A stretch of 64,000 bases of DNA, from the NCBI GenBank assembly GCA_963383645.1, contig OY726560.1, forward strand, positions 30,441,173-30,505,172, given 5' to 3'. The stretch is from Muscardinus avellanarius (Eukaryota; Chordata; Mammalia; Rodentia; Gliridae). The position numbers and the translations under genes were made by a program. Shown here one piece after another: positions 10,985 through 21,915 of this stretch (the first letter of the stretch is position 1; every line of letters begins with the position of its first letter). The notes under the pieces are model-generated. The model was not told the DNA's origin, made no database searches, and worked only from the letters and a program-made list of their open reading frames with translations.

Positions 10985-13753
10985 ACTTATTTTGCATATT
11001 TGAAAAGTTTCTCTTTTTACAACTACTAGACTATGAAAAAAATATTTTCAACATGTACTGACTCAGATAAGAGACATTCAGTAGATGCTTTCTACATAAA
11101 TGTTTTGAAAAAGAACTAGTTGAATCTCAACAAATTTGAGAACTAGTAAACAATCTCAACAAATTTTTAATTTGGTGAAAGAGTCAAGTTAATAGATTAC
11201 TATTATTGAGATTAGCCTGGACTAGGTAAACTAAAAGGATTGCTAGCAAAATATACTCTTTTCAAGTGTAAAAATATGTTTGTCAATACTTTTCTTAATT
11301 CAACAGTCCACACAAGTCTTTTTTTCAGGCTCACAACTAAAACACTTCTTTATTGGGCCTGTGCATAACATATAAATGTTAATTGCTTAATGCTAGATAC
11401 CAATATTCTTGGGATTACCTTGAGAATAATGACAGATACAAATTAACATTATCTACACCTCAGAAGGATTGTGATTTATGAAAGTGAAGAAATAAGAAAG
11501 CCATATATATATATATACACATATATATTACATGTAGCTAAAAAGCTTAATAGTTTTTTGAGTCATTGATTGTGATTTCACAATGATTGGTTATAGGAGA
11601 ATGTACATACTTGATAAGGGAGCTTCTGAAGTTTTTGTTTGTTTGCTTTCCTTTATTTGTGATCACTGTCATATTTTAACTCAGAAGTTATTTGAATATT
11701 AATTCATGTGAATAAAAGAGCATATTTACTTGGTAATAAAACTGAATAATAGGAATGAACAATCTATGTACTTTATTGACTATAAGGTCAATTTAATCAT
11801 GTTCCAATCCTTCTGTTTTGATTTATGCTGAACAATAACCTCAATTTAAAGAAATAAATACCTGATATTCAAGGAGAAAACTGAACAGAATTGTCTAGCT
11901 TTATATATTATGTTTTCCAGGAAAACGTTGCCTCCAACTTATTGTAATTTATTGACAGAAATAAAGGCTCATCAAATTCAAACTATAGATTGTATCCCAC
12001 AAAATAAAGAGCCAGTTTAAAAAGTTGGAATCTTTCAAAGGAAAGTCTAAAAGAAACACTTAGAATTTAGTTGATTTTTTATTTCTGATTTCAAAAACAT
12101 ACAACTGGGAGTATTGTGTGCATCAACACTCTAAAGTTTTGCTTTGTTTTTTCCCTCCATGGATAGTACAAACAGTGTTCCAGCTAATTTCACCTAAATC
12201 AATCAGTCAAGGTCTACACACACGGTGGCACAATCAGCAGGGATTTGTAGTGTTAGAATCTTCAATTTCTACAAAAGAGAGACAGACTGCGATTGAAAGC
12301 TATGGCCAAGACAGCACTCAAATCATGGTGGTTTTGAAAGTCAATGTGAGTCTCAGAAACTGATTATCATCACTCACTGATTAAGAATCTTAATCTGGGC
12401 CAACCTCAGCTTCACCTCCCACCAATCACTGTCTCCATTTTTAGACTTATAAAGCTAAAAAAGCATAGTAATTTGGGGAGAAATTTGCATATTGCATGTG
12501 GCTATTTTGCAAATTGATGTTTACTTTGTTCCAAACAACATTCAAATCCTGCTAGAAATGGCTATTGAATATTAATCAATTTTGATGTCATTTTGTGGGT
12601 GATGATACTTTTGATGTTGTAGACATTTAATGAACATGTCTAATAGCTAAATATAATCTTTAAAATGTCCAGAACATACTAAAATAAGTAAAAGTATAAA
12701 GTCCAGAAAAAGATTAGAAATTGTCACAAACTGTGGTTAGAGGTAGGGTTTGGCCATGATGGGCCATAGGATCTGAATAACTATGAAACTGTTGTTGTTT
12801 ATCTTGACCTTGATGGAGATGGTCCTTATAAGACTGAGTTTTTATATTGCGTTAGATTCAGTAGTACCTATCAATACTCACAGAAGTAAAGGTAAGTTTT
12901 TCTATGTGAATTTTATCTCAGTGTAAATTCAGTATCTTGATATGGTACAGTTAAAACTCTAGAAATGTTTGTTCTTAGATAAAAAATGGTTATTGAAGTT
13001 TATCAGAGATGTTGTTCTCATTGAAATGGTTATGCAGTATAGGAATTTTAATTACTAAATATGCTATATTGATTCAATGGATATCTAATATAAAACAAAT
13101 ATGATGTTTCTGAGATAAATCCAACCCAAGTTAATGATGTGTTATTTATTTGTTGAATATTTAATCACAATTGGCACTTTACAAAATGACTATCAAATCA
13201 ATTTACATCATATTCTTTCTTGCAAATAATACAAAACCTGAACTCATCAGCCAGGAAGAAAAAGGGAAAAGAAAGCTGCCCTGGTCTCATAATCTCCTTT
13301 AAGGACATGATCAAAAAACCTAAACACCTCTTAGTAGGCCACACTTTCTAAAAATTTCACCACGTTCAGGTCATGCCAAATGGGGACCATGCCTTTTACT
13401 TGGACCTTTGAACCAAACCAAACTATAGTAGTTGATGATACTAATAAATCATTTTCATAGGAAATCCACAATATTTATATTACCAAAAAGTGTTCACTGC
13501 TAATATTTAGGATATTCATAAGCTTGTGTGTGTGTCAAATAAAAATGTATTAGTGAACTCTAACTATAAATATAATTTCTGAGTTTTGGAATCCTGTTTC
13601 TTACATGTTTTTACAGAGGCTTTGGTATGCCTCTGCTTGCTCAAAAAAATAAAAAATAAAAAAAAGGATATACCCTGACAGCCTCATTTGAGACAAGATA
13701 TATTGTTGAAGAATGCCAAATAATATAATTCTACTTAGAACGCACATTTACTG

Positions 13754-13755
<2 letters not shown>
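10985..13755. other. Unassigned intergenic sequence
   Basis: AT-rich with a short (TA)n at 11506-11530. No gene or repeat family recognised. The open frame at 12118-12363 sits over a weak exon-like signal discussed under findings. Confidence 0.5.

Positions 13756-13756
<1 letters not shown>

Positions 13757-13809
<53 letters not shown>
13757..13809. repeat. (TC)n microsatellite
   Basis: About 26 uninterrupted TC dinucleotides. Confidence 0.97.
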
Positions 13810-13812
<3 letters not shown>

Positions 13813-13814
<2 letters not shown>

Positions 13815-16006
13815 CAAAACTGCACACTTTAGAAATCCTGACAGAGTTAGGAATTCACCACGGAGCAACTAACCGAAGGCACAAAGTTATCACCATCTAT
13901 TTGATTTCACACTTAACATGCATTAATAGTTTACAAAACAGAACTTTGGCCCTTAAAAGAGTCTTTTTTTTTCTGGTATGGTTTCCAGGAATCTGCCTTT
14001 TTAACTAGCATCTCCAAAGAAATCAATCAGGTAGCCTTCCAATAGAAACTTGAGAAATCATCCTTCAGCAATGGACTTGGCACTTTAAGAGTGAAAAAAT
14101 GGTTATGACTAGCTTCATTTTGCTACAAATCTCCTTATACCCTAACCTTGCCATCTGAAAATATTGGGCCTCAGTAATAATGATTCCCACCATAAAGAGT
14201 GATTCATTCTTCACTGTAAAAAAAAGCTCTTGGAATATCAAATTTATGTTTCATATCTGTGATATTCTCATCATGTTTATAATAATACTTATGGATTTTG
14301 TTTCTCCCTATGTTTTAATATTAAGAGAATTATGAACTTGTATATCTGGAGCAGAAATCTTGTATTTGCTCAGGCTGTAAATTATAAGGTTTGTTCTAAT
14401 TGCCATTTTAGAATTATTGTGCAATCTTAATTAAAAAAAAAAAAAGAAATATTGATTTGGGGCTGTGAGTAAAGTTTTCAATGACAGCAATTAATCTTAT
14501 TTTGCTTTTAAAAACTGCACATTTTTGTGATAAATATCAAAGATTAGTGAATATGAAAAACAAAAATGATTGTTTTAATTATAATTATAACATATTTAAT
14601 GAATACTAGTCTCAAAAGAGACATAGAATTTAGGCAATGTTCTAGTGCAACTTAAAAATATATCTAAATTCTTACTACACTTTGGTTTTTGTATTGGCTG
14701 TATAAGTGGACCTATCACCTAATTCTCTTATTTTTCCTAGCTGTCCATGTTGATAATTTTTGCCTTAGTTTAGAATTAAATCAATAATTCAAACATTTAA
14801 ATCTATTTCTATATTATAACTTTAGGAATCTGAAAATCATCCATACCTGAGACTACATCCAATATAACTAATATTGCTCCATAACATAAAGAGTTTCACT
14901 CTAAAATAGTTTCCCTTACAACTATAATGGGATCCACATTCATTTTTGTCCCCTCAAAAATAGAAGAAAACACAGAATATGCCATTACTTCTATTTCAAT
15001 ACTAATCAAAATGTGCCAGCAAACCAATTGGAAAGAAATGATCACACGCGTTATTTATCTTGGTAAGGCAAGCTTTTTTTTTTTTTTACAGAAAATGGCT
15101 TTTAAATCTTACCTACACTGAGCAGTCCAGACATGACCCAGAATTGCAATCACTTCCAATGCAGAAAAGTAATTGGAAAGGGTCAAGTTTGCAGCCATGT
15201 TTTAAAAATTTATGAGAATCTTGACTCTGGTCTTAAACACTGACAGTGAATCTGACGGTTAGAACTTAAATCTCAACTGTCTCCATAGAGAATTATTTTG
15301 CAAGAATTTATAGTTATGATTAGTGAATATGTACACTAAGGTAAGATTCTTCATTAAAACTTAAGAAAGCTGTCCTGCCATTCATTTTCAGTATTGCAAC
15401 AGAAGTGAAAATACAGACCAAAGATCAATCTGGGTATATTTGAAAAATATAAAAAAATTCAATTTATTATTATGAATTTGTACTGTCTCTAGTGATATTA
15501 GTATGTTCCTCTTTAAGTATACACACAAACACACACAAAGAGAGAGAGAAAGAATCTTAACAAATAAGTTGCTCCTCATTGTAAAAATTAATTTTTTTTA
15601 GTTATAAACTAAAGCTCTCTGTTATCTAAATTGCATTTATTTTTATTGATATGCAATGGCATAACTTTTATATGGTTTTTTATCACTGATCTTAATTCTT
15701 TCCACTTTAAACTTAGAGAAATGAAAGCATCATGCTTTCAGCTGTGCAAAGTAATAAAAGCCATAAAAATAAAAATATCACACTTTTTATAATTATATGT
15801 TTATGGCAAGATGGAGAGATTTGAATTTAGAAAACATTAACAGCTAATTATAGTATCTTCTCATGGCATATTGTACATATATATGTATATGCATACACAA
15901 AAGACAAAATTGATGTCATAAGACTGTAATATTTATAAATTACTATGAACACAGTCTAAAAAAGAACAGGGAAATATAATAAATTATTTTTAACTTTTCA
16001 CTGTAT
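13813..16006. other. Unassigned intergenic sequence
   Basis: AT-rich with short homopolymer tracts (for example 14432-14444, 15073-15087). No gene, RNA or clear repeat recognised. Confidence 0.5.
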
Positions 16007-16022
16007 TATATTCATTGATTTT
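16007..16022. repeat. Target-site duplication of copy C, left
   Basis: TATATTCATTGATTTT, identical to 19128-19143. Confidence 0.93.
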
Positions 16023-16059
16023 TATTTGTATTTATTTATTTATTTATTTTAAATTTATT

Positions 16060-16430
16060 TTTATTGGTGCATTGTAATCATATATCACATTGGAATACAA
16101 GACTTGAGAGGATATACAAGCACACATCATCCAATTAGCCCTCATCCACTCCCCATCCCATTCCCCCCCCTCGATCCCGTGCTTGTTTGGTGATTAACTT
16201 TGATACATTTGTTTATGTACCTCCTGCGTTTTAAAGAGGCTCCATCCTCCCCTATTCCATACCCTTTGATTGGTCTCCTTAATTGCTTCGCTATAGGGCA
16301 CTTTCTATAACTTGACCTCTTCCTGTTGCCCCTTTCCTCTTAGTTATTGCTGACCTCTTCCTGTTGCCCCTTTCCTCTTAGTTATTGCTGATTAGGGGAA
16401 GCATCTGGTTTTTATTTTCTGCGATATTTC
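16060..16430 (-). mobile_element. L1-derived 3' end of copy C
   Basis: On the plus strand it begins TATTGGTGCATTGTAATCAT and contains CATCATCCAATTAGCCCTCA, as in genuine L1 tails at 2175 and 52418. The inner end, AGCATCTGGTTTTTATTTTC (16400), matches AGCATCTGATTTCTTATTTT in the L1 at 52738. A 38-bp stretch is duplicated in tandem at 16313-16388. Confidence 0.8.
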
Positions 16431-16439
16431 TCTGTGCTT

Positions 16440-18080
16440 GCCGAGTTGCAAGTACCGATCCCACTCTTGATGGCCCCATTAGTGGCCTGGCTACCTGGTG
16501 GACTGATCCAGACCTTGAGGCTCAAGCAGCAGCCTTGCCTCATGGGAAGCCCCGATTCTGACCTCGCGGGCCCCCACACCGGCCTAAACCCTCAGCTGGC
16601 TCTGATCCTAGCCTCAGTGGCCCCAGCACTGGCCTAGCTTCAAGGCAGGCTCCGTCCCAGCCTTGCTGACCCTGGCACTGGCCTAACTCCTTGACAGACT
16701 CCTATCCTGGCCTCGGAGACCCCAGGACCGGCCTTGCCTCACTGCAGGTTCCGATCCCAGCCTCGCTTGCCCCGATACCATCCTAACCCCTTGGCAGGCT
16801 CCGATCCTGGCCTTGGAGGCTCCAGTAGTAGTGGCCTTGCCTCAAGGAAGGCTCCGATGCCGGCCGCCGGCCCCCTCACTGGCATACCCCTCAGCAGGCT
16901 CCAATCCCGGCCTCAGAGGCCCCAGCACTGGCCTTGCTTCACTGTAGGCTCCGATTCCTACCTTACTGACCCCTGCACCGGTCTAACCTTCGGCAGGCTC
17001 CAATCCTGGTCTCGGAAGCCCCAGCACCGGCCTTGCCTCTAGACAGGCTCCAGTGCCAGCTGCTGGCCCTGGCACCAGCCTACCCCTTGGCAGGCTCCGA
17101 TCCCAGCCTCGGAGGACTTATAGCGGCCGTGCCTCATGGCAGGCTCCGATGCCAGCCACTGGCCCCGGCACCAGCCTAACCCCTTGGCAGGCTCTGAACC
17201 TGGCCTCGGAAGCCTCAGTAGCGGCCTTGCCTCACGGATGGCTCCGATGCCGACCGCTGGCCCCGGCACTGGCCTAACCCCTCAGCAGGCTCTGATCCCA
17301 ACCTCGTAGGGGCCTTGCCTCATGGCAGGCTCCGATGCCGGCCACTGGCCCCAGCATTGGCCTAACCCCTCAGCAGGCTCCGATCCCAGCCTTGGAGGCC
17401 CCAGCACTGGCCTTGCCTCACAGCAGGCTCTGATCCCAGACTCGCTGGCCCCGGCACCAGGCTAACCCCTCGGAGGCTCCGATCCCGGCCTCAGAGGCCC
17501 CAGCCTGGCCTTCCTCACGGCAGGCTCCAATCACAAACTTGTTGACCCTGGCACCAGCCTAATCCTTTGGCAGGCTCCAATCCCGGCCTCAGAGGCCCCA
17601 GCACCAGCCTTGCATCATGGCAGGCTCTGATCCCAGCCTTACTGGCCCCAGCACCGGCCTACCCTCTCAGCAGGCTCTGATCCCAGCCTTGGAAGCCTTA
17701 TAGTGGCTGTGATTCACGGCAGGCTCTGATCCTGGCCTCACTGGCCCCGGCACTGGGCTTACCCCTCAGCAGACTCCAATCCAGGCCTCGGAGGACCCAG
17801 CACAGGCCTTGCCTCACGACAGGCTCCAATACTGGCCTCGCTGGCCCCGGCACCAGCCTAACCCCTCAGCAGGCTCTGATTTCGGCCTCAGAGACCTCAG
17901 TAGCAGCCTTGCCTCATGGCAGGCTCCTATGCCGGCCGCTGGCCCCAGCACTGGCCTAACCCCTCAGCAGGCTCCAATCCCAACCTCGTAGCGGCCTTGC
18001 CTCACGGCCGGCTCCAATCCCAGCTTTGCTGTCTCTGTCACCAGCCTCACCCCTCAGCAGGCTCCAATCCAAGCACCCTC
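16440..18080 (-). repeat. Long GC-rich minisatellite (VNTR) of copy C
   Basis: About 1.64 kb, roughly 33-34 units of 48-50 bp. Two variants tend to alternate: one with CCAGCACTGGCCTTGCCTCA and one with GGCACCGGCCTAACCCCT, each followed by CAGGCTCCGATCCC. Long open frames across it (for example 16734-17042) arise because the repeat rarely contains stops; they are not genes. Confidence 0.95.
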
Positions 18081-18094
18081 TTCACCCAGCCATT

Positions 18095-18660
18095 TGTCCC
18101 ACGTTCTCGAGGGTGCGTGGTGGTAGCATTCTGCCTCTGGGGTTATTACTTCCAAAGTTCCAGGTGTTAATCATCAGATCTCTGCCTCCCCTGAGTACTG
18201 GCCACTGCCATTGCCACTGCCTCAACCATTTCATATTTTTCCCAAGCTTCTTTTCCACTCTGAATGTTGTCCAGTGTTCCTAAGCATGTGCAATGGTAGC
18301 ATTCAACGTTTGGTGTAATTTCTCCAAAATATAAGTTGGTAGGATCAGATTTCTGCCTCTCCTGAATACAAGTCTCCACTGCCATCGCGGAGACCGCTTC
18401 CAACACTGCCTTCCTCCTAGGTCTCCGCTAAACTCTCTCCTTACAGGTGATGCCCGAGATTCTTAAGAATGTAGAGAAGAAGCAGTTCTCCTTTGTGGGG
18501 AATTTTTCCAAAAGTTCCAGTTCATTTGGATAAGTTTTGCTGCATCTCCAGTATCCTGGCATCTGCCATGGCTTTCTTGACCCCTCTCCAATATTTTTTT
18601 TTCTTTTTCTTTCTTTTTTTTTCCTTTTTTTTTTTTTTTTTTTTTTTTTTAATAAGAGAA
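18095..18660 (-). repeat. Monomers of copy C and T-rich tract
   Basis: Three diverged monomers, with plus-strand boxes AAAGTTCCAGGTG (18154), AGATCTCTGCCTCC (18177) and ATTCTTAAGAATGTAG (18459). A T-rich stretch at 18591-18652 precedes an AATAAGAGAAGACAGTATGT box also present in copies A (1330) and D. Confidence 0.7.
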
Positions 18661-18714
18661 GACAGTATGTGTGGTTTGAGGAGGTTGTGGGATCAGGCAC
18701 TCAGTAGCACTGTG

Positions 18715-19127
18715 AACCGGGTCCCATTTCCCCAGGGGTCCAGCATTCTCCGCAAGACTCCGTCCGGGGCACAGAGTCCCACGACCTGGGCCCATGCTCT
18801 TCTGGGGGTCCAGCATGCCCTGCCTGACCCTCACCCGGGGCCCAGCGGGCCCCGGTTTCTCCAGGGGGGTGCAGAGTCCTGCGACCAGGGCCCGGCTCTT
18901 CCGGTTTCCTGCATGCCCTGCCTGACCTCCGCCCAGGGATCAGGGCCTTGAGACGGGTCCCCAGTTTCTCCAGAGGTCTGGCGTGCTCTGCGCGATCCCA
19001 CCCGGGGCCCAGAGTCCTGCAACCCGGCCCGGCTCTTCCGGGGTCCAGCGTACCCCGCCTGACCCCCGCCCAGGGCCCAAGGCCTTGCGACTGTGCCCTG
19101 GTTTCTCCAGGGGTCTGGTGTGTTCCC
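18715..19127 (-). repeat. GC-rich 5' tandem repeat of copy C
   Basis: About six imperfect units of roughly 69 bp, each with a GGTTTCTCCAGGGGTC or GGCTCTTCCGGGGTCC box, a CCTGCCTGACC box and a CCGGGGCCCAGAGTCC box. Much richer in G+C and CpG than any flanking DNA. It lies at the 5' end of the element, where an SVA would have its hexamer repeat and promoter. Absent from copies A, B and D. Confidence 0.75.
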
Positions 19128-19143
19128 TATATTCATTGATTTT
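19128..19143. repeat. Target-site duplication of copy C, right
   Basis: TATATTCATTGATTTT, identical to 16007-16022. Confidence 0.93.
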
Positions 19144-19305
19144 AATATGACTATAACTCAAGTTCTAATGATTCTCTGGAAAATTAAATGAAAATCTTAT
19201 TTGGACAATTTATGCTCTCTCTACATTTTATTTACATACCAATACATTCATCAAGTTTTTAGGATGAGTTGCCTTTTATTAAAAAGTAATAGATCATTGA
19301 ATATG

Positions 19306-19308
<3 letters not shown>

Positions 19309-19367
<59 letters not shown>
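19309..19367. repeat. (TA)n microsatellite
   Basis: About 59 bp of TA repeats following ATGGTGTG. Confidence 0.97.
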
Positions 19368-19369
<2 letters not shown>

Positions 19370-19914
19370 ACCCAAGGGAATTCTATCTCTCAGCTGCATT
19401 TCCAGCCCTTTTGTAATTTTTATAATATGTTTTTTATTTTTATGTGGAACATATTGATATTGGCATACATTCAGACTGTGCTTAGTGCCCTCCTCCCCAC
19501 AGCTGCCCCTTCCCCTCCTCCCAACACTGAGTGTCCAGGTTAACCATGCTATATTCATACTTTTACATATATTAGGATGTAGCTCCTCCATTAATCAACC
19601 TCAGCCTTCTTCCTCTCCTATCCTTCCATTCTTGCTTTGCTGAGGTTTTCCCTCCATTATCTGGGGTCTTTCTGATATTCCTAATGCTCCTTAGTTTGGG
19701 CATATTAGAGAAAACATATGCCCCTTCTTTTTCTGTGCTTGGCTGATCTCACTTAACATGATGTTCTCCAGGTCTTTCTTTACAAAATGGGGTCTTGCCA
19801 GGTTGCTGAGAGTTTCACTATGTTGCTAAGGCTGTCCTTAAATTTGTAATCCTCCTGTCTCAGTTTCCCAAATACTTGGATTATAGGCACATGTCGCCAT
19901 GTCACCATGCTTGG
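19370..19914 (-). mobile_element. Type II SINE halves around an L1 3'-end fragment
   Basis: The ID-like tail (AACCCAAGGGAATTCTATCT, 19370-19412) and the B1-like body and head (GTTGCTGAGAG to CACCATGCTTGG, 19788-19914) face the same way. They are separated by an L1 3' UTR-like stretch (about 19425-19785). Either an L1 tail inserted into one SINE, or two partial SINEs flank it. Confidence 0.55.
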
Positions 19915-20145
19915 AAGATATGACTTTTTTTGTAGAAAATAAAATTTTTAAAAATGTATGCTTTATACTTTTCTACCTTTACTGAAATTAGGGAGATGAT
20001 ATGGTAATTGTGAACTGTTGGTTCGCTCATAGAATTTGAGATTGAAGGTGTGGTCATTGAGAAAAAAATATTTATCTGAAGCAGATGTCCTAATAACATA
20101 AACTCAAGATGTATAAGCATATATTTATCAATAACTAGAAAAGCT

Positions 20146-20343
20146 CCTTTTTTTTTTTTGGTTGTGGTACTGAGGTTCCTAGAAACCCTTCTACCTTCAG
20201 GCTACACCCCTAGACCTATTTTTTTATATTTTTATTTGGAAACAGTGTCTCTTAAGCCAGTGAGGCTGGCTTCAAACCTGTGCGATCCTCCTTTCTCCTC
20301 CTCCCAAGTGCAGGGATTACAAGCGTGTGCCGCCATGCCTGGC
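20146..20343 (-). mobile_element. B1-ID hybrid SINE (type I)
   Basis: Poly-T, GTGGTACTGAGGTTCCTAGA tail, GTCTCTTAAGCCAGTGAGGC middle, GGGATTACAAGCGTGTGCC head. AAAGCTCCTTTTT and AAAGTTCTTTTT on the two sides suggest a duplication. Confidence 0.92.
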
Positions 20344-21799
20344 TAAAGTTCTTTTTAATTGACTATAAATATCAATAATTATATTATCAGTAGTAAGTAT
20401 TGAATTCCTATTCTATATATAATAAAATATTAAAATTCTACATTTGCAAAATACCCAGGGAATGTCAATATTAAGCTTCATGGATTCCCCACTTCTAGCT
20501 ATTTACATTAAAAGAAACATTAAAGGTGAAAATTTCTAGTGCTAACATGGTTGAATTGTCCTTACAAAATATTTTACTAATAAAGTAAATTTCAGAAGTT
20601 TTCACAGGAATATCTAAAGCTAGTCTACTTTTTATATTAATAATGAGAAATTTTATATTTGGAGCTTGATTTAGTTATAGCAAAGGAAATAAGAAAATAC
20701 AGGAAAAGTAAAACTAATATTATGTTTAAAGAAAATCAATTAACTTGGATACATAATTTAATGTTAATAATAAGTATTTTGCTTATTTCAGCATGCTCAT
20801 TCTCTTTTTTATAAATAAATTAAAAAATAATTTAAATGATCCCTGAAATAATTTTTAAAAAGCAGCAAGTTTGTAGAATGTAAAATGAGACAAATAGACT
20901 ACATAGCCACAACTTTAAATCTTTATGATTATTTCTGCATTTAAATATTATTTTTAGAAATGAATAGAGTCTCAGTGATTATTGAAAGTGATCTCGATAT
21001 CTTATGTCTGGCTCAGTACAAGCAGAGCCTAAGCTGGAGTTTCTTGTTCAGATGATTTAATGAGAAAGTACTCTCAGTCATAACCTGCATGGTAGTGAGG
21101 AATGAAAGGACAGAAAAGAAATTCGGCAAAGAGACTTATCCAGTTGAAGCTTATTACTTTCAAGCACAATACCCAGCGCATCTCAGATACTCAAATGTTT
21201 GAAAGCAAATATCACACCATGATTAACCACTGAGAATTAAAATAACTACAATACTTAGCTGAGAGTTTCTTGAGGTAGCCCTGAAGACATGTCGAGGTGA
21301 GCAGGAGAGATTTGTTAGTAGCATCTAGTAGGTCTGAGAAGGGCATTAACAGTATTTAAGAAGACGAATGATTCATACCTTTAAACTGTTGAAGTGCATG
21401 TTACACATCTTTGCAGAACTGAAGTTACAATGAACTATCTTGTAGCAAATAACATAATGGCTTTAATAGAGGGATTCCAACAGAGGTGAAGCAGATCAGT
21501 GTATTCCTTAGCATGACACTAGCTGCTGTAACAAAGAGGTCCTCCAAAATGTAGATTTTTAAGCAAAATAGATAATTACTTTTTAAGTGTGAAAATTCTA
21601 GGATGGCAAATAGAATGAATGGTGAAATATCATAAGTAAATAAATATTAATAAGTTACAAAGGTACCATCCAGAGTGCAAAAAAAAGAATGTAAGCAAGG
21701 CAGCATGAAATGTCAGAAGAACTTACACTTTGAACTTCCTGCTGCTCACCTCAATTTTGGTTGATGGTCTCACTTTTAAGCTTTTTAAATAGAGTTAAT
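20344..21799. other. Unassigned intergenic sequence
   Basis: AT-rich, with no coding potential or clear repeat. Confidence 0.5.
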
Positions 21800-21915
21800 A
21801 AATGAATAATGCCACTTGCTTTAAATCAAGCAGCCAATAAGTGAGAGTCAATCCTAAAAACCTAGGTGTCTGACCTCAAAGTCAGGGCGCTTACTACTCA
21901 CTACACCACATACCA
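21800..21915 (+). mobile_element. MIR fragment
   Basis: The order AATCAAGCAGCCAATAAGTG, ACCTAGGTGTCTGACCTCAA and ACTACTCACTACACCAC follows the central MIR consensus (plus sense). Old, about 115 bp. Confidence 0.65.

Larger units (their letters stand above)
16023..19127 (-). mobile_element. Composite SVA-like retroelement, copy C (full length)
   Basis: About 3.1 kb between perfect 16-bp copies of TATATTCATTGATTTT at 16007-16022 and 19128-19143. In transcription order (minus): GC-rich 5' tandem repeat (18715-19127), junction segment and T-rich tract, monomers (18095-18560), long GC-rich minisatellite (16440-18080), L1-derived 3' end (about 16060-16430) and an AAAT-type tail (16023-16060). Unlike A and B it has no embedded SINE between monomers and minisatellite, and its 5' part is replaced by a different GC-rich repeat. 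The sequence is noncoding. The duplication and A-rich tail are the marks of L1-driven target-primed reverse transcription. Confidence 0.85.

Noticed and set aside
16440..18080. CRISPR-like array of regular repeats
   Set aside because: Units are contiguous minisatellite repeats with no unique spacers, in a mammalian repeat context.
16734..18283. Several overlapping open frames of 60-100 codons rich in P, A, R and L
   Set aside because: They run through the GC-rich minisatellite, whose units rarely contain stop codons. No start context, domain or conservation between units supports a protein.
18493..19136. Open frames of 100-152 codons on both strands at the 5' end of copy C
   Set aside because: They cross a T-rich tract and a GC-rich tandem repeat. 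High G+C explains the lack of stops, and both strands being open argues against coding.
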